Assembly: GCF_018531145.1 (NCBI RefSeq)
Contig: NZ_JAHDSZ010000001.1
Span: 186,001 to 250,000, forward strand
From: Canibacter zhuwentaonis
GTDB taxonomy: Bacteria; Actinomycetota; Actinomycetes; Actinomycetales; Microbacteriaceae
DNA length: 64,000 nt
Direction of reading: 5' to 3'
Numbering within the stretch: position 1 is the first letter of the stretch; every line of letters starts with the position of its first letter. A program made the translations under genes and the position numbers. The notes below the pieces were generated by a model. It did not search any database. It was not told the origin of the DNA and saw only the letters and a program-made list of their open reading frames with translations. Shown here piece after piece: positions 36,316-43,536 of this stretch.

Positions 36316-39080
36316 TGTTGCTCTCCGAGGATCTTGGCGAGTTCGGTGATGCCTTCCATGTCTCGTTCGGAGCCGATGAGTTGCCCCATCATGCGCGAAA
36401 GATTCTGCTGTGCTGCTTGTGTTCTGTGGCCGATGTCGGAGAGGGTTGTGTTGTATTTTGCGTCAAGCTCTGAGATGGCCTCGATGAGTGTTTCGATGGT
36501 TTGATGCGGGACGGTGTTGATGTCGTCGAGTAGGCGATCGACCCATTTGACTTCGAGGAGACTACGGGCGGTGTTGTCATCGAGGTTCTCGATAATGTGC
36601 TTGGTGTCAAGGTGGATCTTGGCTTCTCGGGTTTTGATGTCCTTCTTGGCTGTTTTGACTTCTTCGAGCAGGTCGAGTGCTTCGATGAGGATCGGTTCGA
36701 GTGCGTCGTCTTCGAAATCTGTAGCGCGTTTTAGCTGGTCGATATAGGTGCGTACTGTCGTAGCGGTGTATGCGCCTGACTTGTCGGCCGTCATTGCTGC
36801 CCAGTTCACTTCTGGATGTAGCGTTACGAGAGACTTCCGTGCCGCTCCGCGTGTATCTATGTATTCTTCGAGCACTCCAATTTCGGGCGAGGTGATGTCT
36901 TTCATGAGCGAGCCGAGCCGGTTCTTCGCGTTGGTAGCGTTGAATGCATCCCCGGCGGCGTTAGTTACTGAGTTTTTTCCGGAGCCGAGTTGTTCTTCTG
37001 ACAGGGAGTCAAATAGTTCGCTTATTCGTTCTTCGGCTTGCGCTAGGCGTGTTTGAAGAGCTTCAAGGTCGCTGGAGTCTTCGGCCAGGAGTTCTTGTTG
37101 GACGAGCTGAAACGGGAGGACAGTGCCAAACCATCCTTCTTGAACTTCCTTTTCGACTCCTTTTACTTTCTTGATGACGTAGTTAGGCTCGACGCGGCGC
37201 ACTTGATCCCAGCCCTGCCTTTTGAGGACTTCTAGGTCTCTGCCGATTACTTTCCAGTGGTTGGCAAAGATTTGATATACGGAGTAGTCATCGATGATGG
37301 GTACTTGCTTGAGGTGCTGGAAGAGTTCTGTTCGTAGCGCTGCCTCGATGATGGTCATGTCCACGTCGGCGAGATGGTGAACGAGTCGAGTCTTTAGTGA
37401 TTGCGAATATCCGTTGAAAGCTGACGTAAAGCTGGCTTCGAACGAGGCAACAGATGGGTGTTGATGCACCGAATCGGCCAAGGAGTTGTTGGTCTTGATG
37501 TTCTCTTGCACGTGGGTGTGGGTCTCGGTTGTGGAATTGAAGATTTGTTCACGCAGCCCTGGCAAGGCATCCCAGTAGGTGGCGAGCGTGTCGATTTCTT
37601 TTTGTGGGATTCCACCAAACATGGTCGCGTAGATGTCCCACGTCTCGGCAGGATCTGACGAGTCGACATAGCGTGGAATGTTTAGGTTGTAGCCGTTTTC
37701 TCGGATTTCTGCTCGGCTAACGAGTCTGGAGAATTTGTCTTCTGTTCGCCGTTCGATAGCGGTGTCGACGATCTTTCGAACGTCACGTTCGCGCAGCTCG
37801 TTCTTCTTACCCGCTTTTTCAAAACCGCGTGAGGCATCGATGAAGAGAATGGAATCGTCTGAGCCGCGTTCTTTCTTGAGGATCATGACGATGGTGGCAA
37901 TGCCAGTCCCGTAGAAGATGTTGGCAGGCAGACCGATGATGGTTTCGATGTGGTTGCGGTCGATGAGTTGAGTGCGGATTGCTTCTTCTTCGCCGCCTCG
38001 GAAGAGTACGCCGTGAGGGAGAACGATGGCGAGAATCCCATCGCTCTTGAGGTGGTAGAGCTCGTGGAGCAAGAACGCATAGTCAGCTGTCTTTTCAGGT
38101 GCAAGCCCGTAGGCGAATCGTGGATCAGCGCCTAGCTTCGGGCGTTCCCACTCCGCAGAATACGGCGGGTTTGACACCACAGCGTCTACCAACAAGGTTT
38201 GATACACGCCAGTAATGGGGTCGATCATCGGCCAGTCTGCACCGAGCGAGTCGCCCTCGCGGGTGATGATGTTAGCTGGACGGATACCCCGCATAACCAG
38301 GTTCATTCTTGTTAGCGCATACGCAGCCTTCTTCAGCTCTTGAGCATAGTACTGAATCGAGTCAGGGTTGCCGCTGCGGCGGGAAATAGCGTCACCAATA
38401 TTGAGCAGTAGCGAAGCCGATCCAGATGTGGGGTCGTATACCTGAATGTCTCGCCGATCTTTCAGATGGTGACCCACGATTTCAGCCATCACCAAAGCGA
38501 CTTGATGGGGCGTGTAGAACTCACCAGCAGACTTGCCCGCGTTAGCCGCGAAATTAGCAATCAGATACTCATAGACGTACCCCAACACATCGTACCCTTG
38601 GCGACCATCAGTAGGAATCTCGCGGACGATACGGATTAGCTCACGCAGCTTTTTGGCTTGCGCAGTGGAATCAGTTCCCAGCTTTGGCACCGCCGAAGCC
38701 AGAGGGGTAAAGATCTCATGGAAGATGGATCGGTACTGCGGGTTGACCTGGGCATCAAAAGCGAGCGCTGCTTCGGTGATCCATGAAGGTTGAAGATCTG
38801 GAAGCTTCTTTTCCCACGTAGAGAACAAGTCGCTGTACTCGATGAAATACCCCAGCGAGGCTTGCGCCATAGCGACTCGGCGTGGTTTTTTAGAAGTAAT
38901 CTCAGATTCGAGTTGATCCTCGGGGATTTCATTTTTCAGGAAGAACTCAACTTCTCGGCCCGATAGAAACTTGTAGAACATCAAACTAAGAATTAGGTCT
39001 TTGTAGTCGTTCGCGTCCAAAGAGCCACGCATTTTGTTGGCAGCTTTCCAGATCTGAGCTGCGAGTTGTTGTTTATCCAT
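36312..39080 (-). CDS. hsdM: Type I modification subunit M (HsdM) with long C-terminal extension
   Basis: N6-adenine methyltransferase of the type I system. Residues 1-150 match the HsdM N-terminal domain; motif I is DPTSGSAS (~216-223) and motif IV NPPY (304-307). Typical HsdM proteins are ~500-550 residues; here about 400 further residues follow, rich in charged helices (LEALQTRLAQAEERISELFDSL, ITELAKILGEQQ), probably coiled coil. The extension reads through without a break, so it is a real long form. First gene of the operon; its promoter must lie in 39081-39240. Confidence 0.94.
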   Translation of the reverse strand: MDKQQLAAQIWKAANKMRGSLDANDYKDLILSLMFYKFLSGREVEFFLKNEIPEDQLESEITSKKPRRVAMAQASLGYFIEYSDLFSTWEKKLPDLQPSWITEAALAFDAQVNPQYRSIFHEIFTPLASAVPKLGTDSTAQAKKLRELIRIVREIPTDGRQGYDVLGYVYEYLIANFAANAGKSAGEFYTPHQVALVMAEIVGHHLKDRRDIQVYDPTSGSASLLLNIGDAISRRSGNPDSIQYYAQELKKAAYALTRMNLVMRGIRPANIITREGDSLGADWPMIDPITGVYQTLLVDAVVSNPPYSAEWERPKLGADPRFAYGLAPEKTADYAFLLHELYHLKSDGILAIVLPHGVLFRGGEEEAIRTQLIDRNHIETIIGLPANIFYGTGIATIVMILKKERGSDDSILFIDASRGFEKAGKKNELRERDVRKIVDTAIERRTEDKFSRLVSRAEIRENGYNLNIPRYVDSSDPAETWDIYATMFGGIPQKEIDTLATYWDALPGLREQIFNSTTETHTHVQENIKTNNSLADSVHQHPSVASFEASFTSAFNGYSQSLKTRLVHHLADVDMTIIEAALRTELFQHLKQVPIIDDYSVYQIFANHWKVIGRDLEVLKRQGWDQVRRVEPNYVIKKVKGVEKEVQEGWFGTVLPFQLVQQELLAEDSSDLEALQTRLAQAEERISELFDSLSEEQLGSGKNSVTNAAGDAFNATNAKNRLGSLMKDITSPEIGVLEEYIDTRGAARKSLVTLHPEVNWAAMTADKSGAYTATTVRTYIDQLKRATDFEDDALEPILIEALDLLEEVKTAKKDIKTREAKIHLDTKHIIENLDDNTARSLLEVKWVDRLLDDINTVPHQTIETLIEAISELDAKYNTTLSDIGHRTQAAQQNLSRMMGQLIGSERDMEGITELAKILGEQQ

Positions 39081-39241
39081 GAGGGGTTTCGTCTTTCGTA
39101 TTGTCGGGCAAGTTCAAAAACAACTATGCATCCATGCTCGGGTTGTCTCTTCTTCACCGAGAGGATCAGTAGTGACGACGAAGCCAAGGGCTTAGGGGTG
39201 AATCCACATCTCTATAGTACCTGGAAAACGTCGTTAAAGAG

Positions 39242-39276
39242 TCTGGCGCGCGGTGAATGAGCGTGCGGGAGCAACA
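39242..39276. repeat. Internal third copy of the island boundary core
   Basis: 35 bp identical, except for one base, to 43507-43541 at the right boundary, including the bases GCAACA that belong to the pdxY side and are absent from the left copy. On the minus strand it still encodes the pdxY C-terminal motif VAPARSFTARQ. It lies exactly between the type I and type II systems. Confidence 0.85.
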
Positions 39277-39419
39277 GCGGGTAAGAGCCCTGCGATTGTC
39301 GTCTGGGTGGATGATTTCTACTGAGCGAATCTGGTTACCATGCACGTGAACTGCGAACTGCTGGAATGGGGTTATGCTATGGGCTCGGAGGGGATGGGGG
39401 GAGTGGTAGAGGGCAGTTT

Positions 39420-39644
39420 TCAAAGGTGATGCGCTTTATTAAGAACATCAGCACGTAAACCAGCTGATGCTGAGAGTATTTCAATTCCTAGAAGGTAGCC
39501 TTCGCTATCTATATCAATCGTCACTTGTGTTTGACCGTTTGGCGTTTCTATGAGAGAAACCTGTTGAGCTGATTCTTTCGGTGCTAAGTCTTTACCAAAG
39601 GTAATGTACGCGGCATCAGCTTCGCTATCGTAAGTCATTTTCAC
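39420..39644 (-). CDS. DUF2283 family protein (antitoxin-like)
   Basis: A 74-residue protein with the DUF2283 pattern: MTYDSEADAAYITFG start, a central beta-rich VSLIETPNGQ and the IDIDSEGYLLGIEIL ending. Members often lie next to small DUF4258 proteins in what look like toxin-antitoxin pairs. Here the upstream partner appears to be a relic (39649-39792). The start is GTG 39644 or ATG 39638; an AAAGGG site precedes. The function is not established. Confidence 0.75.
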   Translation of the reverse strand: MKMTYDSEADAAYITFGKDLAPKESAQQVSLIETPNGQTQVTIDIDSEGYLLGIEILSASAGLRADVLNKAHHL

Positions 39645-39648
39645 GAGA

Positions 39649-39792
39649 CTACCCTTTCGTAACTGTAATGATATTGCCGGTTTTGTTAGCCACTATCACG
39701 CGAATCTTGTTTCCCCCTTTTTTCTTCATCATGTCAGCTTGTTTTGGTGGTTTCCAATGTGCCCGATGTGAAAGGGGAGTTTCTGTCTCTGT
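39649..39792 (-). pseudogene. 3' remnant of a small gene, possibly DUF4258-type
   Basis: An open frame without a start codon in its first part ends five bases before DUF2283. It reads HRAHWKPPKQADMM, then KIRVIVANKTGNIITVTKG. The ending resembles the last strand of DUF4258 proteins, the usual neighbours of DUF2283. The 5' part is missing, so it is probably a decayed toxin-like gene. Tentative. Confidence 0.35.
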
Positions 39793-39880
39793 TTAGAGTA
39801 TAGTAAAAAGTTTCACATTTATTGCTGGCTATCTAACGCCGACAAATGGCGGGGTGTACTCTGATATTCGTCAGGGTACG

Positions 39881-40186
39881 CTAGATAACCAACAGCCCCC
39901 GCTCGTCATACACCGATTCGGCAGGTTCGCTCCAGTTTCGGATCGTGCGATCCAAGGCAATGATGAATGCGACGATGCCGTCGATTTCCTCTGTGCTCTT
40001 GGATTTGTAGGGTTTGATGTTTCCGCTGGAGAGGTCTACTTGCTTCTCTTGGTTGGCTTGGCTTGCGCCAGCGCTGAGCCAGCAACACTCTTTACCGCTG
40101 AGCCATACCGGCCATCGCTCAAGATCTTGCTTGCCTTTGACGCAACCTTCAGGGTCATCTGCTTCTGATTTCGTCATGCTCTTCAC
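39881..40186 (-). pseudogene. Phage terminase large-subunit C-terminal remnant
   Basis: The last ~40 codons read STEEIDGIVAFIIALDRTI and SVYDERGLLVI, the typical end of actinophage terminase large subunits. The first ~60 codons of the frame (rich in Lys, Gln, Trp and Cys) do not match and may be a frameshifted or unrelated stretch. A complete terminase would be over 400 residues, so this is a fragment. It shows that a prophage once used this site or contributed to the island. Confidence 0.5.
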
Positions 40187-40268
40187 ATTATCTGCTGTAG
40201 CGTTTGTGCACTTTTTGTGCGCATATACATCGTTTTCTATAAAATAAGTTAGATGGAAGAAAAGTATT

Positions 40269-40296
40269 TGCGCTACAGAATCTATATTCTAAAATT
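40269..40296 (+). promoter_or_regulatory. Promoter of the small ORF-HTH unit
   Basis: TTGCGC (40269-40274) and TAAAAT (40291-40296) with a 16-base spacer, 28 bases upstream of the 57-residue ORF. Confidence 0.45.
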
Positions 40297-40324
40297 GGAT
40301 CTTTAGCACCGCAGACGAGAGAAG

Positions 40325-40498
40325 ATGAACATGGCAGAAAACCCGACGACATATGCGCGAATGCGCGGTCTCGATGAAGGTATCCAGGAACACGAAAAGG
40401 TGAATGTTATTAGATTTATGAAAGAAAAAGACAGAGGCCGGTATGGCTATTTGCTGGATGTTTACGATGTTGCCGAGGGTCAGCACTATGGTCGATAA
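40325..40498 (+). CDS. 57-residue protein of unknown function preceding the HTH gene
   Basis: A short ORF with ATG and GAGAGAAG upstream. It encodes a charged soluble protein (TTYARMRGLDEGIQEHEKV, then RFMKEKDRGRYGYLLDVYDV). Its last 11 bases overlap the start of the HTH gene in another frame, a coupling typical of controller operons. No family recognised. It could be a small phage or restriction-associated protein. Confidence 0.55.
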   Translation: MNMAENPTTYARMRGLDEGIQEHEKVNVIRFMKEKDRGRYGYLLDVYDVAEGQHYGR

Positions 40499-40718
40499 CA
40501 ACAAACGGGTGTCAATTAGTTACAAACCACTTTGGAAATTGCTTATTGACAAGAATATGAAGAAACAGGATCTGCGTCGACTGACAGGTCTATCCGGTGC
40601 GACTATTGCAAAGTTGGGGCGCAATGAGAATGTTAATACGGACATTCTAGTTCGTATATGTGATGCTCTCGATTGCCAGCTTGTGGATGTATGCACAGTC
40701 GAACACTCCTGTATCTAG
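40488..40718 (+). CDS. Cro/C1-type HTH regulator of the type II system
   Basis: A 76-residue helix-turn-helix protein (HTH_26/Xre type): KPLWKLLIDKNMKKQDLRRL, LSGATIAKLGRNENVNTDIL, then RICDALDCQLVDVC. ATG 40488 is preferred over the longer in-frame 40443 because the latter lies inside the upstream small ORF. It stands 110 bases upstream of the methyltransferase gene on the same strand, the position of controller proteins in type II systems, so control of the M and R genes is likely but inferred. Confidence 0.8.
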   Translation: MVDNNKRVSISYKPLWKLLIDKNMKKQDLRRLTGLSGATIAKLGRNENVNTDILVRICDALDCQLVDVCTVEHSCI

Positions 40719-40828
40719 AATTGCACATTTTAATAATGCCGATGAGGAATATTTTGCTTTTATTACTTAACTTTTCTTGTACTAAATGAACATCTATAGG
40801 TGACTGAAAATGAAGGAGAATTGAGCGC

Positions 40829-42379
40829 GTGAAAAATGATTATGGGCAGTACTTCACACCAATGCATATAGCAAGGATGATGGTTGGGTGTATTACTGCC
40901 GCCAAAGAAGCGCCGATACTTGAACCTAGTGCAGGAGAGGGCGTCTTTTTGGATGCGTTGTATGAAGCCGGATTTTCTAACTACATCGGTGTTGAAATCG
41001 ACCTCCGGCTTCAGCAGAAAAGCAACCATAAGGTTGAGCACGCCTCTTTTGTTTCGTGGAAGCCGTCAGAAAAATACGCTGGAATCATAGGAAATCCACC
41101 ATATATCAGATGGAAACATCTGGAGCCAGAATTGCAATTAGAACTAAAGCGGCATCACTTATGGGGCAAGCTGTTCAACCCTTTGTCCGATTATCTCAGC
41201 GTATTTATTGCGAACAGTATCGAGCACCTGATGCCCAGAGGTGAACTCGTTTTTATTACTCCGTCTTTTTGGATGCACACTCTGCACTCTGCACCTTTAA
41301 GAGATTGGATTTTAACGCAAGGCGTTGTTACTGAGATTATTGATTTCGGCGAAGCGAAAGTTTTCGATGGCGTTTCAAGTGCTATCGTAATTTTTAAATT
41401 TGTAAAAGACTCGGCACAATCTACGATTAGCTATTGGAAGTATATTGGTGGAAGAAAAGTCAGTGCGGATGTCGAGCTTGATAGTCAAAAACACTTTCAG
41501 AGCTTGACTATTCCCTCTTTTCAGCCTGGAAAGCACTGGACGCTTGCTGACGCCAAAACCCAAAGCGTGGTGGAAGAAGTTGAAAAGGTCGCCATGAGAA
41601 CCTCGGATGAGTATCTTTTCGACATTCCTCAAATCGCTCGTCTCGGCGATTATGTCAGTATCGCTAATGGTATGGTTTCAGGATTAGATAAAGCTTTCCG
41701 CTTCGATCACGCAGAAGATTTCAAACTTACCGCAGACGAACAAAAGTGTCTTATGAAGGTTGCCAAAGCAAAGGATTTAGATTCTTTGAGACCCAAAGCT
41801 TTCTCTGCGTATATTGATATACCAGTGGGGCTGTCGGAAAAGGAGGTTCAGATCCGGTATCCAAATTTTGTTACTCAATTAATGCCGTACAAGAAGCAGC
41901 TTCTCAGCCGTTACTCTTATGGGCGCGAACTCCCTATATGGGAATGGGCTTTTAGGAGATCTGAAAAGTTTCTTGTATCAAATACCCCAAAGATTTTCGT
42001 TCCATGTAAGGAACGCATGACGAACAGAAGAACTGCGCGTTTCGCACTGGTGGATGGCGGAATTGTAGCGACCCAAGATGTGACAGCGCTTGCACCATTA
42101 GACACCACTCGAGAGTCGATTGAATACATCCTCGCCTATCTATCTACCATTCAGGTTTCTGAGTGGATTAGAGTCCGAGGTCTCATGAAGGGAGGGATCG
42201 CAGAGTTCTCCGAAAAACCTTTAAGCGACATACCATTCCGCTTCATCGATTGGAATGATCCGATCGAAGTCGAATTTCACAATCGCATTACCGAGGAGGT
42301 ATCTGCTTATCTCAAAAGCACGATGAACTCAGAAGAATTCATTAACGCGATTAGTAAAGAGTTTAAGGATTTCAATTAA
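40829..42379 (+). CDS. Type II N6-adenine DNA methyltransferase (gamma class, HincII-system partner)
   Basis: A 516-residue amino-methyltransferase. It opens with the gamma-class signature GQYFTP, motif I is LEPSAGEGVF (~31-40) and motif IV is NPPY (89-92). The C-terminal ~280 residues form the target-recognition part. Paired with a HincII-like endonuclease ending 21 bases downstream on the opposite strand, it should protect GTYRAC sites by adenine methylation; the specificity is inferred from the nuclease. GTG start after AAGGAG. Confidence 0.88.
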   Translation: MKNDYGQYFTPMHIARMMVGCITAAKEAPILEPSAGEGVFLDALYEAGFSNYIGVEIDLRLQQKSNHKVEHASFVSWKPSEKYAGIIGNPPYIRWKHLEPELQLELKRHHLWGKLFNPLSDYLSVFIANSIEHLMPRGELVFITPSFWMHTLHSAPLRDWILTQGVVTEIIDFGEAKVFDGVSSAIVIFKFVKDSAQSTISYWKYIGGRKVSADVELDSQKHFQSLTIPSFQPGKHWTLADAKTQSVVEEVEKVAMRTSDEYLFDIPQIARLGDYVSIANGMVSGLDKAFRFDHAEDFKLTADEQKCLMKVAKAKDLDSLRPKAFSAYIDIPVGLSEKEVQIRYPNFVTQLMPYKKQLLSRYSYGRELPIWEWAFRRSEKFLVSNTPKIFVPCKERMTNRRTARFALVDGGIVATQDVTALAPLDTTRESIEYILAYLSTIQVSEWIRVRGLMKGGIAEFSEKPLSDIPFRFIDWNDPIEVEFHNRITEEVSAYLKSTMNSEEFINAISKEFKDFN

Positions 42380-42400
42380 CTCGAAGACGCTCTGTGCTCC

Positions 42401-43207
42401 CTAATATTTATGCAAAATGGCAAGGACTTCGTCAAGTCGTTTTTGCTGTTTTGCTATTCTAGATGCGAGCGACTTCGAATAACAATGTTCCAGGAAGTCT
42501 CTAAACCAGTCGCGTTTAGATCTTTGATAGTTTTGTTTCACATCAAATGGATGGAATTGAATCTGGAGTGCTGCAGCCCAATTGATATAAAGCTCTGTAG
42601 GGGCGATCTTGAATAAATCAACGACACACCACTCGTCAGCTTTGAGGATCTTCACCCCATTTCTCTCTGTCGGGAAGAAACGAACACCCAAGTAATAAAT
42701 ATCGAATTTAGGCTCTGCGCCGCTCTCTAGTACTAACTTTGCCGCTTGTGACAATTTGTTTGCCGAAATAATGTTCGGAGGCTGGGAGGGCTTAGAGGCG
42801 TTCTGAGATTTAATATCAATCAGAGTTACTTCAGGGGATTCGAATTTTAGCTCACCGTCAGAAAACAAGATACTCTCAGCGGTATCATTTTGCTTCTCCT
42901 CAAAGGGATTTGAAGGTTTCCACTTTTCCGTAGCGCTCTTACTTCGCGAAACCAGATAATCTAGTGCAGGCTCACCAAAAGTCGCCGATTCTGGTTTTTT
43001 GCCAGTAGCTACAAAGTCAGAAAGAGCAGCATTGAGAGCTTCATAATGCCTAAACGCTCTTCCTGGTGCATGAGAAACGAGCTCTTTGTGTGCTAAACCT
43101 TCGAATACAAGTCCTCCTGCGTGCCCCGACAGTTGCCCGCTAGGGCGAGGGGCTTCTGCATGGGTAAGTTTTGTTGCAATATCTTGTAACAGTTGTGGCA
43201 CATTCAT
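42401..43207 (-). CDS. HincII/HindII-family type II restriction endonuclease
   Basis: A 268-residue nuclease closely resembling HincII along its length: GQLSGHAGG near residue 25, LVSRSKSATEKW, FEEKQNDTAE, LIDIK, PPNIISANKL, and APTELYINWAAALQIQFH. The HincII active-site residues are conserved as Asp108 (in QNDTA), Asp131 and Lys133 (IDIK), with a longer loop between them than in HincII. HincII cuts GTYRAC to blunt ends; the same specificity is likely. A TATATA element ends only two or three bases before the ATG, and no Shine-Dalgarno is visible. Convergent with its methyltransferase gene. Confidence 0.85.
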   Translation of the reverse strand: MNVPQLLQDIATKLTHAEAPRPSGQLSGHAGGLVFEGLAHKELVSHAPGRAFRHYEALNAALSDFVATGKKPESATFGEPALDYLVSRSKSATEKWKPSNPFEEKQNDTAESILFSDGELKFESPEVTLIDIKSQNASKPSQPPNIISANKLSQAAKLVLESGAEPKFDIYYLGVRFFPTERNGVKILKADEWCVVDLFKIAPTELYINWAAALQIQFHPFDVKQNYQRSKRDWFRDFLEHCYSKSLASRIAKQQKRLDEVLAILHKY

Positions 43208-43446
43208 GTTATATAGGCTACATATGAAGAGAGCTCGGGTCTAGAGCGCAACATTTCGAAGACTAACGAGCAGGACATTGCGCGAGCTGACACCTGGGAT
43301 GATCTCAAGTTCTTCGCACAGCCGGTCAGCAATGCTCTGTGATATCGAGGCCGTCGGAGTACATCACCGGTGTCCAGCGCCTCGGCAAGTCTAAGGTGAC
43401 AGTTTCGCCCAAACCTTCCGAAGCGCCGAGACCCAACTACTTCGTA
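43208..43446 (+). pseudogene. Coding remnants at the right edge of the island
   Basis: No intact gene. One frame ends ERNISKTNEQDIARADTWDD then a stop at about 43342; another ends LGKSKVTVSPKPSEAPRPNY, then FVSGSGGR with a stop that falls inside the boundary repeat. Both look like C-terminal pieces of former genes. I do not recognise either. The second suggests that the element-borne copy of the repeat was once the end of a gene. Confidence 0.35.
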
Positions 43447-43536
43447 AGCGGATCAGGTGGCAGATAAACTAGGCGGGGTTAAGCTCGGATCCGCTGCTGC
43501 GATCAATCTGACGCGCGGTGAATGAGCGTGCGGGAG
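43447..43536. repeat. Right island boundary: direct repeat (attR-like)
   Basis: Second full copy of the 31649-31738 segment, 11,798 bases away, here running on into intact pdxY. The first 17 bases hold five transition differences from the left copy and the other 73 bases hold one. Confidence 0.9.

Larger units (their letters stand above)
31739..43446. mobile_element. Defence island inserted at the dinB/pdxY overlap
   Basis: About 11.7 kb bounded by the 90-bp repeats. It holds a type I restriction-modification operon, a HincII-like type II system, a DUF2283 gene, and relics of a terminase and other coding sequence. A third, 35-bp copy of the boundary core at 39242-39276 separates the two systems. 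The word GCGGATC/GATCCGC, frequent elsewhere in the window, appears to be absent from its interior, and codon use differs from the flanks. No integrase, transposase or tRNA is present, so mobilisation would have to be in trans or has been lost. Confidence 0.85.

Noticed and set aside
39166-39423. 85-codon minus-strand ORF following the DUF2283 gene
   Set aside because: Although a TTG start overlaps the DUF2283 stop, the frame runs through the internal boundary repeat and shows no family pattern; probably non-coding or a relic.
39854-40168. 104-codon plus-strand ORF opposite the terminase remnant
   Set aside because: It is antisense to the frame with terminase similarity and has no ribosome binding site.
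31739-43446. Integrase or transposase in the island
   Set aside because: Every sizeable frame was read; none shows tyrosine or serine recombinase or DDE motifs.
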